Origin: Halobacteriovoraceae bacterium
GTDB lineage: Bacteria; Bdellovibrionota; Bacteriovoracia; Bacteriovoracales; Bacteriovoracaceae
Direction: 5' to 3'
Length of the DNA: 64,000 nucleotides
NCBI GenBank assembly: GCA_002712005.1
Contig: PASP01000015.1
Location: forward strand, 124,001 to 188,000
The notes under the pieces are model-generated. The model searched no databases and was not told where the DNA came from. It saw only the letters and a program-made list of their open reading frames with translations. Both the position numbers and the translations under genes were made by a program. Positions 18,989 through 27,855 of this stretch are shown here, in pieces (the stretch's first letter is position 1; every line of letters begins with the position of its first letter).

Positions 18989-19532
18989 ATTTAAGATTCT
19001 TATTCTGATCATTCTGATGTTACAAGTCGAAGCCAAAGCTGATGGTATATATTTTGGTGGGGGGTTCTATAGCCTATCTGCAGAAGTAGGCAATAAGAGT
19101 ACTAGCTTGTCTAATCCTAGTGCGTATTCGTTGAGTTACACTAAGTCGTTCTTTCCTCAGATCTCGTTTGAAATAGGGTACTCCTTTCTCTTTGAAAGCC
19201 TTATCGGCGGAGATATGTCTTATGGACCTCAAATTGGAGTTCGTTATTATCACTATGGCACTTCGACGAATTCGACTGCTTCTTTGGAAGGGCTCTCCAT
19301 TCATGAGGTTAAATCTTATAACCCATATTTAAGTGCAGGCTTCTCTCAAAAAGAGTTTCAATCGATTAAATCTTCCTATTCAGGATTCTATCTAGGAGGG
19401 GGAGTTGAAATGGGTTGGAAGAAGAATTTATCTCTTTTTTCAGATTTTAAATATTCACAATTGAGTGGTCCTGTTCAAGGGAAGGCCAATGAACTAACGA
19501 TTATTGTGGGAATTATTTATCATGATTTTTAA
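18975..19532 (+). CDS. Small outer-membrane beta-barrel protein
   Basis: About 185 residues. Start 18975 gives a good signal peptide (MKWLKFKILILIILMLQ, cleaved near AKA-DG); the frame is open from 18924. The mature part has alternating aromatic/glycine strands (YFGGGFYSLS, FEIGYSFLF, GVRYYHYG, FYLGGGVEMGW) and ends in a strand with terminal Phe (GIIYHDF), the usual signal for outer-membrane insertion. About eight strands are likely. The gene overlaps the end of the FliF/FliG-like gene and the start of the next lipoprotein gene, so it belongs to the same transcript. Its function is unknown; a porin-like or anchoring role is possible. Confidence 0.7.
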   Translation: MKWLKFKILILIILMLQVEAKADGIYFGGGFYSLSAEVGNKSTSLSNPSAYSLSYTKSFFPQISFEIGYSFLFESLIGGDMSYGPQIGVRYYHYGTSTNSTASLEGLSIHEVKSYNPYLSAGFSQKEFQSIKSSYSGFYLGGGVEMGWKKNLSLFSDFKYSQLSGPVQGKANELTIIVGIIYHDF

Positions 19533-22500
19533 ATTAAGCTTTCTCTATATCTTAATTTGTGGCAGCTTCCTGTTTCTTTTTTCAGGTTGTAATGGAGGTG
19601 GCGATGGCTTCAATGAACTTGAAGATACTGAGGTTACCGAAACAGATAATTCAACTCCTGAAGAGAATGAAGTTGAAATCATTATAGAAAGCATTATCCC
19701 AGAAGAAACACCTGTTATTCTGAAAGAATTCCAAGAAGTCACTTTTGGTATCCAAGTGAATAGTGGAGCTGGTGATGTTAATTACCAATTTTTTCTAGAT
19801 AATTTACTCGTTCAAGATGGAACATCTCCCTTTTACATCTTAGATACTTTCTATGTTGATGCTGGAGATCATGATCTTAAAGTCTTAGCTTCAAATTCGA
19901 TCTCGGAAATCGAACATATATTCAATACTCGAAAGAATTCTAAACCTTTAATAAGTTTGGATACAAACTCTTCACAAACGATAAATTGTATATCTGATAC
20001 ATTTACACTTTCCATCTCAGCAGTAGATCCTGATGCAGATAGTATGAGTTATAGTTACCTCTTAAATGGAAGTGAGAATTCAACCTATTTATCGGGAACT
20101 AATACTCTTTCAACGGCCCAAGTTGTTTTTAATCCTATTTGCGCTCAAGCAGGTAGTAATACCATAACCATAAGAGCAACAGATATACATGGTGAATACA
20201 ATGATTACTCCATGGCCGTAACCGTTACTAATCCTAATATTGCTTCAATTGATTCGTATTCACCCACTGCTGACCCTGTGGTCATTCTAAGTACTGAAAC
20301 AAGAGGTTTTCTCGTTTCAGCTTCTGGTAATCCTCCGCTAAACTATACTTGGGAGATCGATCCTGGTAGTACGCTAGTCAGTTGTGCGGGGTCGTCAACC
20401 TGTTCGTTAAGCGGTGGAGACCTAAGTCCTGGAGAATATACTCTTACTGCTGAGGTTTCTGATTCTCTGGGAACGAGTGATGATCACGATTTTAATATCG
20501 TTATTAATGATCGTCCTTCGATTAGTTCTTCTTCTCCATCAAATAGTTCTGAAGTAAAAATGAATTGTAATTCAATTAAGAGTTTTCAGGTACAAATACA
20601 GGATTTAAATATTGCGGATGGACAGGTCGTTACTGCAAATTGGTATCTTGATAATAGTACTGATTCAAGTTTAACGACTACATATGATACAAGTGGATAT
20701 CCCTATGTTGCCGATGCCACTTTTGCTCCTGGATGTGATCAAACCCTATTGGGTGATCATGAAATCAAAGTTGTTATAAGTGATGGCTTTGAAAACCAAG
20801 AATATACTTGGAATGTAGAAACAAACTATTTTAGCGATGCCTGTAATAATTTAGACTCAGGTGAAATTTGTACTTTAGTTGGTATGGTGGGAATGGGTTC
20901 TCACTTAAATGTCGATACGAATAGAGACTTATTACGTTTTTCACCAGGATGGATTACAACTCATCCTCACGGAATTTTCTTTTCTGATATTCAAAGAAGA
21001 AGCGTATGGTTTTATAATCCTAATAGTGACAGTCGCACGGTTCTTGGCCGTTCGATTCCGGCCAATAGTGTCGTTGCAATGTTTGGGCAAAATCAAATTG
21101 GTCGAGGAACTGCAGGTCGTAGTTACACTGAATTCTATCTAAATAACCCAAGAGGACTTGCTTACTCGCTCAGTGAAGATGCTCTCTATGTTGCTGATCA
21201 GGATAATAATAGAATTATTCGCTTTGATGGAGCTGGAGTCGGTTCTATCTTTGCCGGAGGAGGAAGTAGTAATACTGATGGCGTGAGTCGAACCACTCAC
21301 CAATGTAATGATCCCATTGGAATCGCTTTAGATGAATCGGCACAAAAGTTATTTGTTGCTTGTAATGGTAATTCAACAAGTACGATTAAAGAATTTAGTA
21401 CATCGATTAATGAAGGAAGAACCCTTATTCGTTATGGAAATAGTGCTGTTACGGAAGGGACGACTGGTTATAGTGGGGGCGCTCGCTTAGGAAGATCTTA
21501 TGCTCTGGTAAAGGATCCCAATTCAGATATTCTTTATGCGGCAGATAATCAAAGATGTCGTATTGTTGCTATTAGCTATGGGGGGACTGCGACTTACTTT
21601 GGTGGAGATATTTCATTAAGTGCTAACCGAATGGAAAGACTTACTTTTAATAATTCCTGTAATAATACTGTAAATAGGGCCTATAACAACACTGGCGGTC
21701 GCTTACGTGCTCGAGATCTTGCTGTTTACTCCGAAGCCGGTGTGACAAAAGGACTTTTCTTTACCAATACAGAATCAAGCTATATCGGATTTTTAAATAT
21801 GACCAATTCATCCATCACTATTGGTGGGAATGCTGTACCAGGTAAGTATTATCATCGAATTTGGGGAAGCGGGGCTCGTGATTATGGTAGAGGGGAGCCT
21901 GTCTATACCGCCTCATATAGTAATTATCCCTATGGTATTGCTGTCCACAATGGAAACTTAATTATAGGGGATAGTCGAAATGGTCGTGTCGGAGCACTCG
22001 ATTTAACTGTAGGCGATGGAGAGAGCTTTGATTATTTCGGAAATCATTACTATAGCACCTATGATGATGAAACTGATAAGCACGCTAATTTAAGACAACT
22101 TAATCAACCCCATGCGATGAACTATTCTAATAGTGAGAATAAATTATATTTTGTTGATTATGCAAATTACAGGATTAGAAGTGTTGATCTTAGTACGGGG
22201 AAAGTCGTTACTGAGGTCGGACGTGGTTCTGGAAATTCCAACTCTGATCCGGAAGACCCCTTAGATGCCTACACTCGTGGTGTTTATGACTTAAGTCTAA
22301 CCAATAATGAAGAAGTACTCTTGTATACCGATTACCATGGTGGAACAGGAACGAATCGAAACTGTTTAACCCGAGCCTATAATATGGGAACTACGGATGA
22401 GACTTTTTTCAATGAGCTACTTGAATTTGGTAAAGTTCAAAGTGTGGGTGGTGACTTTGTACAAGGCTGTCAAAATTGGAATGCCTCTTATGAAAATCAG

Positions 22501-23187
22501 AAGGCCCGTTCGATCCCTTTGAGATTTCCCTCTGGAATTCATGCTCCCTCGGATGGCTCAAGATACTTTATGTCTGATATGACTATGCATTGTGTATACG
22601 AAGTCGATGCAAATGGAGATATAAAGACATTTATTGGAACATGCGGCTCTAGTGGAAATACTTCTGGATCATTTTCAAGTTCAAGAGTCACAAACCCTGG
22701 AACCCTTGTTGCAGACACTGATTCTATTTTAAGTTCCTATGGTAACTTCTTTATTGTTGAAAGACCTATTTATAATAATAGTAGGGTGAAATACGTAAAT
22801 CTATCTCCTTCTCCTGTTACTATACTTGGGCAAACCATTAATTCTAATGAAGTGGGCGAAGTCATATTTAGTGTAGACTATGTCGGGTCTGTAGCATCTT
22901 TTGAAAATCAAATATGTTATTCGCAAGGCTCACGCGGGCAGTTGCATAATTATCCTCATAATGTAGTTTGTCTGGATCGTGATAATGCCATAACAAGCCT
23001 TAGAATTGGGAGAGTAACGTCCTCAAGCTTTAATGGAGCAGTTCAAGAGCAAGATGAGGAAGAAGGGGTTCAAGCGAGTTCCGCTAGCTTATCTGGGCCC
23101 TATGGTCTTTCTTTTGATGTTGAAGGAAATCTCTACATCGCTGAAAGAAACTCAAATACCATTAGAATGGTTAAGCGCTGGTATTAA
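19522..23187 (+). CDS. Giant lipoprotein with Ig-like and NHL/beta-propeller repeats
   Basis: About 1221 residues. ATG 19522 is chosen because it starts a lipoprotein signal (FLFLFSGC lipobox) and overlaps the barrel gene; an in-frame TTG at 19504 is less likely. The first ~430 residues hold Ig/PKD-like beta repeats. The rest has repeated NHL-type blades (NPRGLAYSLSEDALYVADQDNNRI, split here by a repeat break; LNQPHAMNYSNSENKLYFVD; LSGPYGLSFDVEGNLYIAERN), predicting one or two beta-propellers. It is a surface or outer-membrane lipoprotein, probably binding glycans or proteins. It is the last gene of the motor run; a role in adhesion is inference. Confidence 0.82.
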   Translation: MIFKLSFLYILICGSFLFLFSGCNGGGDGFNELEDTEVTETDNSTPEENEVEIIIESIIPEETPVILKEFQEVTFGIQVNSGAGDVNYQFFLDNLLVQDGTSPFYILDTFYVDAGDHDLKVLASNSISEIEHIFNTRKNSKPLISLDTNSSQTINCISDTFTLSISAVDPDADSMSYSYLLNGSENSTYLSGTNTLSTAQVVFNPICAQAGSNTITIRATDIHGEYNDYSMAVTVTNPNIASIDSYSPTADPVVILSTETRGFLVSASGNPPLNYTWEIDPGSTLVSCAGSSTCSLSGGDLSPGEYTLTAEVSDSLGTSDDHDFNIVINDRPSISSSSPSNSSEVKMNCNSIKSFQVQIQDLNIADGQVVTANWYLDNSTDSSLTTTYDTSGYPYVADATFAPGCDQTLLGDHEIKVVISDGFENQEYTWNVETNYFSDACNNLDSGEICTLVGMVGMGSHLNVDTNRDLLRFSPGWITTHPHGIFFSDIQRRSVWFYNPNSDSRTVLGRSIPANSVVAMFGQNQIGRGTAGRSYTEFYLNNPRGLAYSLSEDALYVADQDNNRIIRFDGAGVGSIFAGGGSSNTDGVSRTTHQCNDPIGIALDESAQKLFVACNGNSTSTIKEFSTSINEGRTLIRYGNSAVTEGTTGYSGGARLGRSYALVKDPNSDILYAADNQRCRIVAISYGGTATYFGGDISLSANRMERLTFNNSCNNTVNRAYNNTGGRLRARDLAVYSEAGVTKGLFFTNTESSYIGFLNMTNSSITIGGNAVPGKYYHRIWGSGARDYGRGEPVYTASYSNYPYGIAVHNGNLIIGDSRNGRVGALDLTVGDGESFDYFGNHYYSTYDDETDKHANLRQLNQPHAMNYSNSENKLYFVDYANYRIRSVDLSTGKVVTEVGRGSGNSNSDPEDPLDAYTRGVYDLSLTNNEEVLLYTDYHGGTGTNRNCLTRAYNMGTTDETFFNELLEFGKVQSVGGDFVQGCQNWNASYENQKARSIPLRFPSGIHAPSDGSRYFMSDMTMHCVYEVDANGDIKTFIGTCGSSGNTSGSFSSSRVTNPGTLVADTDSILSSYGNFFIVERPIYNNSRVKYVNLSPSPVTILGQTINSNEVGEVIFSVDYVGSVASFENQICYSQGSRGQLHNYPHNVVCLDRDNAITSLRIGRVTSSSFNGAVQEQDEEEGVQASSASLSGPYGLSFDVEGNLYIAERNSNTIRMVKRWY

Positions 23188-23252
23188 TTGCCCCTTTTAA
23201 TCTAGAATTCATAAATTTCAACTTATCTACTAAGTAAATCGATAAGGGAGTG

Positions 23253-24947
23253 ATGAACAAGTTAATCAAACTCCCTCTATTTCTTATTATTACTTTATCT
23301 TCGTCTTTCTTGTGGGCTGAAAAAGTACAAGTTCATATCGTTGATCGCGATGAACCTTTAGAATGTTTCCATGAAGAGTCCCAATACTTTTGTCATGATG
23401 GAGAAAATTTTCTGTTTGGCAGAAATTACGGAATGGACCTATACTTAACCGGATCAGTGGATGGAAGTGTCGATGACTTTAGAGTCTCCTCAGCAGTTAG
23501 TTTAGATAATCCCGATCATATTCTTTTTGAAGAGCGAGAAGATCCTTATAGAGATTCTTATGAGCAGGTCAATAGAAGACCCTCATATTCAAAAGAATTG
23601 ATGTCATTAACGATGCTTGAGAATATGACGGCTCCATTTTCTTACGATTCTGAATCAATTGCATTGGCGAAAAGTAATTTATATCCATTAGTTCAAAATC
23701 GTCTTGATCAAATTAAAAATAAATTCAATCAATCCAATAGAATCGTTAAAACAGAGGAAGGGAACGAGCTTTCTTGCTCTCAAGGTAGTGCTAGTGCTGG
23801 TCAAGATGTTAATTGTACCTTTTATCAATGTACTGAAGAAGGAAGTGATAAGAAGTATTTTTATATTTCAGATCCTAATATTCAATTTGGAGTTCATGAA
23901 TTATTTAGTGTGGGCACCGATGGATTGCCCCAAAGAGAAGCCATTCAAAGTATCCATTTTCCCAATGATGATAAAAGTATTTTAGAAAGATTTAACTTTG
24001 TTCCAAGTGCTGGTCAAGGTTTTGGTGAATATACAGGACAAGGTGATTTCCTCTCTAGCGAGTATTCTTACCAGAAGCCCCAGATTGATTATGAACAAAT
24101 GATTCCAGACTTTGATAATCCCAAAAAGTCAGATGCTTTCAAATATCTCATCGGTGTAAATGGTAGAGGAGCCATGGAAAATGCTGTAAGGGGATGTAGT
24201 GAGAGAACCACTCGTGACTTCTTTTATTCGATTGACGATTTGATGGAAAATGTATTGGCCAGAAATAGTGTTCAGTACATTACGGACTTTAATAACGGTT
24301 TAGCTGGATACTATTTAAGTTTGGAAAACCTTCCTGATATCGCTTGTTCAGAAAATGGTGTTTTCTATAATCCTTCAAGTTATGAAACGGCTAGAAATGT
24401 AGCTGCAGCTGATCGTAATTCAGTTCAAACCATTTCAATGGAAAAGGCGAGAGAATTATTTGATAAAGCTCAGGCCATGGATGATATCGCTTGGGGATAT
24501 AAGCCAGATGGTTGTTATGCTAGAGCCCATTTAATGGCGAGACGTTTTGAAGAAATGGGCATAACTGTAGATAAAGCTTGGCTTAAAGGTAGTTTAAGAG
24601 CACAAGGTGAAACTCCTGAAGAAGATATTATGTGGAATTTTCATGTTGCTCCTGTTGTCTATGTAGAACATGACAATGGAGAAATTGAAAGAGTCGTTAT
24701 CGATCCTTCTGTGGAAGAGGGACCAGTTACGGCCATGGAATGGGCAAAGAATTTATCTTCTGATGTAGAGGAGAGAGTCAATATAACTCAATTTCCTTAT
24801 CCAGAAAATAGTGCGGAATATCTTAAGAACTCCCTCGCTTTTTCTAATAGTGATCCCTATCTTCCACTTGAGAGTACAGAGAGCACTGAAGAGCAGAAAA
24901 TGAGTATGGCCCATGCTACAATGTTGGAATATAAGGGGTATGAGTAA
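23253..24947 (+). CDS. Secreted protein-glutaminase-like deamidase
   Basis: 564 residues counted from ATG 23253 (GTG 23250 is adjacent); signal peptide 1-22. The C-terminal third matches the protein-glutaminase family, which converts protein glutamine to glutamate: Cys421 in GCYARAHLM, His464 in WNFHVAPVV and Asp484 in VVIDPSVEEGPVT occur in the order and spacing of the Cys-His-Asp triad. The N-terminal ~400 residues contain several cysteines and may be a propeptide or substrate-binding region. Secretion and activity toward extracellular or prey proteins are inferred. The stop overlaps the next start (TAATG), so a small secreted partner is cotranslated. Confidence 0.75.
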   Translation: MNKLIKLPLFLIITLSSSFLWAEKVQVHIVDRDEPLECFHEESQYFCHDGENFLFGRNYGMDLYLTGSVDGSVDDFRVSSAVSLDNPDHILFEEREDPYRDSYEQVNRRPSYSKELMSLTMLENMTAPFSYDSESIALAKSNLYPLVQNRLDQIKNKFNQSNRIVKTEEGNELSCSQGSASAGQDVNCTFYQCTEEGSDKKYFYISDPNIQFGVHELFSVGTDGLPQREAIQSIHFPNDDKSILERFNFVPSAGQGFGEYTGQGDFLSSEYSYQKPQIDYEQMIPDFDNPKKSDAFKYLIGVNGRGAMENAVRGCSERTTRDFFYSIDDLMENVLARNSVQYITDFNNGLAGYYLSLENLPDIACSENGVFYNPSSYETARNVAAADRNSVQTISMEKARELFDKAQAMDDIAWGYKPDGCYARAHLMARRFEEMGITVDKAWLKGSLRAQGETPEEDIMWNFHVAPVVYVEHDNGEIERVVIDPSVEEGPVTAMEWAKNLSSDVEERVNITQFPYPENSAEYLKNSLAFSNSDPYLPLESTESTEEQKMSMAHATMLEYKGYE

Positions 24948-25276
24948 TGAAAAGAGATCGAAAATCTGGCGTTATTATCTATATAGTAATAGGGATGGCC
25001 TGCTTGAGTTCTGCTCACTTATGGGCGGCAGATAAAAAAAAGGCCGCAGGACAAGTTAAGAAGGTTCAAGTTGTAGAAAAACCCATGCACGTCATTTCCT
25101 TTTCATGGGATGCTACAAAGAATCTCTATCGCGTAAGTATGAGAGCAAAGGCTGGAGTATTTTGGGCCGAAAAGAAAGACATGATTTGCTTAAAAGAGGC
25201 AACGAAATCAAATCAATCACCGGCCCAAATTAAGTATGATGTTCATACTTTAAAAATTAAGAGCTGTAGAAATTAA
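24947..25276 (+). CDS. Small secreted protein coupled to the glutaminase gene
   Basis: A 109-residue protein with a membrane-spanning signal sequence (IIYIVIGMACLSSAHLWAA, cleaved near residue 28), a lysine-rich linker (KKKAAGQVKKVQVVEK) and a small beta-type domain with two cysteines. I do not recognise the family. Its start overlaps the stop of the deamidase gene by one base, so a stoichiometric partner such as an inhibitor, chaperone or anchor is a reasonable inference. Its 3' end overlaps the convergent NifU-domain gene by four bases. Confidence 0.6.
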   Translation: MKRDRKSGVIIYIVIGMACLSSAHLWAADKKKAAGQVKKVQVVEKPMHVISFSWDATKNLYRVSMRAKAGVFWAEKKDMICLKEATKSNQSPAQIKYDVHTLKIKSCRN

Positions 25277-25530
25277 CTAAAGTAGGGGTTATCTCCTGAG
25301 GCATGATCGGTTAAGTCGATGATTTCTGAAATATCAGGATAATGTTGCTTAACTAATCTCTCCACCCCGTCTTTGAGTGTTGCTTGTGAACTTGCACATC
25401 CTTGGCATCCACCCGTCATTTTTACGTAGACTTTATCATTATCAATATCAATTAACTCGATATCACCACCATGGGCCTTAAGAGCTGGTCTTACCATATC
25501 GTCAAAAAGTTTTTCCATTTGTCTCATCAT
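25273..25530 (-). CDS. NifU-like C-terminal domain Fe-S carrier protein
   Basis: An 85-residue stand-alone NifU C-terminal domain (NfuA/Nfu type), which carries or transfers Fe-S clusters. The signature is complete: LKAHGGDIELIDIDNDKVYV, then GGCQGCASS with the CxxC cluster ligands, then a closing helix. Small proteins of this length are common in bacteria. AAGGA lies about nine bases before the start. It probably shares a transcript with rsmE upstream on the same strand. Confidence 0.93.
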   Translation of the reverse strand: MMRQMEKLFDDMVRPALKAHGGDIELIDIDNDKVYVKMTGGCQGCASSQATLKDGVERLVKQHYPDISEIIDLTDHASGDNPYFS

Positions 25531-25559
25531 ATCTCAAATCCTTGTTAGTCTATATTTTA

Positions 25560-26279
25560 TCAATTTAATTGAAGCATTTCCAATTGAGAAAGTAGGGCAA
25601 ATGCCGCTGTCTCAACTCTTAATATATGCTGAGAGAGGCTAATTGCCTGTATATTAGCCTTTATAAGTATTTCTTCTTCTTGATTTGTCCAACCTCTTTC
25701 TGGCCCAATCCAAAAATGAAGGGGGCCCTGAAAATTGGGCTTCGCTTGGAGGAGTGAGGGACCATTTTTGACTGACAATAAAAAGTGCTTTCCTTGGATT
25801 TGATCCTTAGCTTCAAAGAGGTCTTTGTACTTAAAGAATTGAGGAGCATTCCAAATCTTGCCAGATTGTGAAATTCCTAAGCTCGCCAATTGGTTTAAGT
25901 TTTCTTCTAAGAGTACTTTACTATCAAGATAGCTTTTTTGGCTCAACTGAGCGGTAAAGAAATGAAAGTGAGTCACTCCAAGAGTTGTTCCATGTTCGAC
26001 AATCTTTTTCATCGTAGGAGGACGAGAAGTTGCAACATAGAGATGGATTTCTGGAAGGAGGGGAGCTTCCAATGGACAGAGCAATTTGAGCTGAATTCGT
26101 TCAGGCTGAATTTCTTCTATTTCTGCAAGGCCTAGGCCGCGACCTAAGACAGATACTTTGAGTTGATCACCTTTTTTGATTTTAAGATGTTGAATAAGAT
26201 GCTCTCTCCTGAAGTTATCGAGGAGGGCATATCGATCTGAATTGATACGGTCTTGTTCAAAAAGAACTACTCTATTCAT
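25560..26279 (-). CDS. rsmE: 16S rRNA (uracil-1498-N3)-methyltransferase
   Basis: SPOUT-class rRNA methyltransferase of 239 residues, normal for RsmE. The family patterns are present: an N-terminal PUA-like domain with REHLIQHLKIKKGDQ, the middle MKKIVEHGTTLGV, and the SAM-binding knot IGPERGWTNQEE followed by LSQHILRVETAAFALLSQ. Located 29 bases upstream of the NifU-domain gene on the same strand. Confidence 0.95.
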   Translation of the reverse strand: MNRVVLFEQDRINSDRYALLDNFRREHLIQHLKIKKGDQLKVSVLGRGLGLAEIEEIQPERIQLKLLCPLEAPLLPEIHLYVATSRPPTMKKIVEHGTTLGVTHFHFFTAQLSQKSYLDSKVLLEENLNQLASLGISQSGKIWNAPQFFKYKDLFEAKDQIQGKHFLLSVKNGPSLLQAKPNFQGPLHFWIGPERGWTNQEEEILIKANIQAISLSQHILRVETAAFALLSQLEMLQLN

Positions 26280-26387
26280 TACTACATCTCTAATTTCAGC
26301 TATTTAAAAAATATGGTTACGACCTACTAATGCATTTAAAAGTAGAGAACCGTTTGTGCCTTAAATAATCAAGTTTGCGGAGAGAAT

Positions 26388-27191
26388 ATGACACTAGAAA
26401 CGCTCATCGTCAAAGCTCCTGAATTCTCTTTTCACGATGAACTTATTGCTGGTTTAAAAAACCTCTTTTCTACAAAGAGTATTTATCTCGTCAGTACTTC
26501 CTCTAAAAGAAGGAAGTATCTACGCCAAGAATTTAATTGGGCCCAAGTGATTAACCCTTTTAAGCCTTGTGGTCTCCTTGAAGATTCACTTATATGGGTT
26601 GATGATTGGCCAAATTTAATGGGCGAATTATTCGAACAATTCCTTTATCAGCTCTATAGTAGCGAAAATAAGATCATCTTTTCGCAGACTTATGAAGCTC
26701 CTTCTTGGTGTTATAAAAGGCTTTCCTTTTTAGATATAACTTATAGAGAGATCGTTTCAGAAAATTGTCCTTATATACCGCTTTGGCCGAATATTTTGAA
26801 AGGAAAGTCTCTAAGTCCACAGAACTTAAAGAGAAAATATTTCATTACAGTCGATCCCAAGCGGGATTGCCATATTGGACTAGATATTTGTTTTCATTCT
26901 TATTATATGAGTTGTTCGAGAACTCATCGCATTATTGGTATGAACTGTTCTGAATTAAGAATTCGTGACTTTATATTTATTTTAGAGAGTTTAAAAAGGT
27001 TTCTTATAAATCAGCTAAGACTTCATTGGAATTCTTTGGTAGATTACCACTATGCAAACCAAGATAGAGGGAATTCTGATTCGGAAAATTCCCTATCAAG
27101 ACCGACATATTATTGGAACCTTATTACTTCGCAGTGGAAGGAAGGTATCCGTACTCTTCTATGGTGGACAGGGCGGAGGCAAGAAACTTAA
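26388..27191 (+). CDS. Hypothetical protein overlapping recO
   Basis: A 267-residue protein I do not recognise. It is rich in aromatic residues and cysteine and has no signal peptide or membrane helix. The first 220 residues look like an ordinary coding region (FHDELIAGLKNLF, SLIWVDDWPNLMGELFEQ), and GGAGAG precedes the ATG. The last 46 codons (27052-27191) lie inside recO in another frame and read poorly. The true C-terminus may be about residue 221, with a frameshift or a long overlap explaining the rest. Possibly translated with recO. Confidence 0.5.
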   Translation: MTLETLIVKAPEFSFHDELIAGLKNLFSTKSIYLVSTSSKRRKYLRQEFNWAQVINPFKPCGLLEDSLIWVDDWPNLMGELFEQFLYQLYSSENKIIFSQTYEAPSWCYKRLSFLDITYREIVSENCPYIPLWPNILKGKSLSPQNLKRKYFITVDPKRDCHIGLDICFHSYYMSCSRTHRIIGMNCSELRIRDFIFILESLKRFLINQLRLHWNSLVDYHYANQDRGNSDSENSLSRPTYYWNLITSQWKEGIRTLLWWTGRRQET

Positions 27192-27855
27192 ATCAAGTAC
27201 ATTAGAATTAGGTCATATGCTTCGGGTAGAACTAGGCCGTTCAAAGTCTACGAGTGATTTGTATCGGGCTAAAGAATGGAGTCCTATTTGGATTCATGAA
27301 AAAATTCGCTTTGATTATAAAGCCTTTTGTACCATGTGCCTCATGCTGGAAATCATTGATCATATGTCTACTGACGATGATCTTCACGATGACCTGACTT
27401 CAAGTGAAGATTCAATGATCGGGCTTTTTCGAGTCTTGAGCAATGGTCTAGTTCATTTGGAAGCAAGGGTCTCTGCTAAGTCCTTCGATCGTTATAGTGA
27501 ATTAATTATTTATTTAGGAAAACTTCTTATAGAACAAGGAGTTTTCCCAGAGAGAAGTACATGTGTTTTTTGTGATCAAGAGCTTAAGAATGCCTCTTTG
27601 ATTTATCTTGTTACAGATCACGGTGGTTTTGGTTGTTCCGAATGTGTAGGACATTTAGAAGATGCTCTTCTAAGTAGCGCCCAAGAAGGACGAGAATTAT
27701 GGGAAATTCTAGGGGTCGTGGCCAATGAGAAATATCAAAATCTAGTCGAACTCAAATTAGAGCACACTGAAATTACTAAAACTCTCTTGTCCTATTTCTT
27801 TTATCAATTTCATATGGAACCGAAGCAGCTAAAAGGATTGAGCAGCGTTATTTAA
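27052..27855 (+). CDS. recO: DNA repair protein RecO
   Basis: A 267-residue recombination mediator that works with RecR to load RecA. An N-terminal OB fold starts within the first residues (EGILIRKIPYQDRH, GRKVSVLFYGGQGGGKKL), followed by the helical domain and a zinc site CVFC ... CSEC (about 186-213), as in zinc-binding RecO proteins. The start lies 140 bases inside the upstream hypothetical gene, and no Shine-Dalgarno is evident, so translational coupling is likely. The stop overlaps the convergent LysM/barrel gene by four bases. Confidence 0.9.
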   Translation: MQTKIEGILIRKIPYQDRHIIGTLLLRSGRKVSVLFYGGQGGGKKLKSSTLELGHMLRVELGRSKSTSDLYRAKEWSPIWIHEKIRFDYKAFCTMCLMLEIIDHMSTDDDLHDDLTSSEDSMIGLFRVLSNGLVHLEARVSAKSFDRYSELIIYLGKLLIEQGVFPERSTCVFCDQELKNASLIYLVTDHGGFGCSECVGHLEDALLSSAQEGRELWEILGVVANEKYQNLVELKLEHTEITKTLLSYFFYQFHMEPKQLKGLSSVI

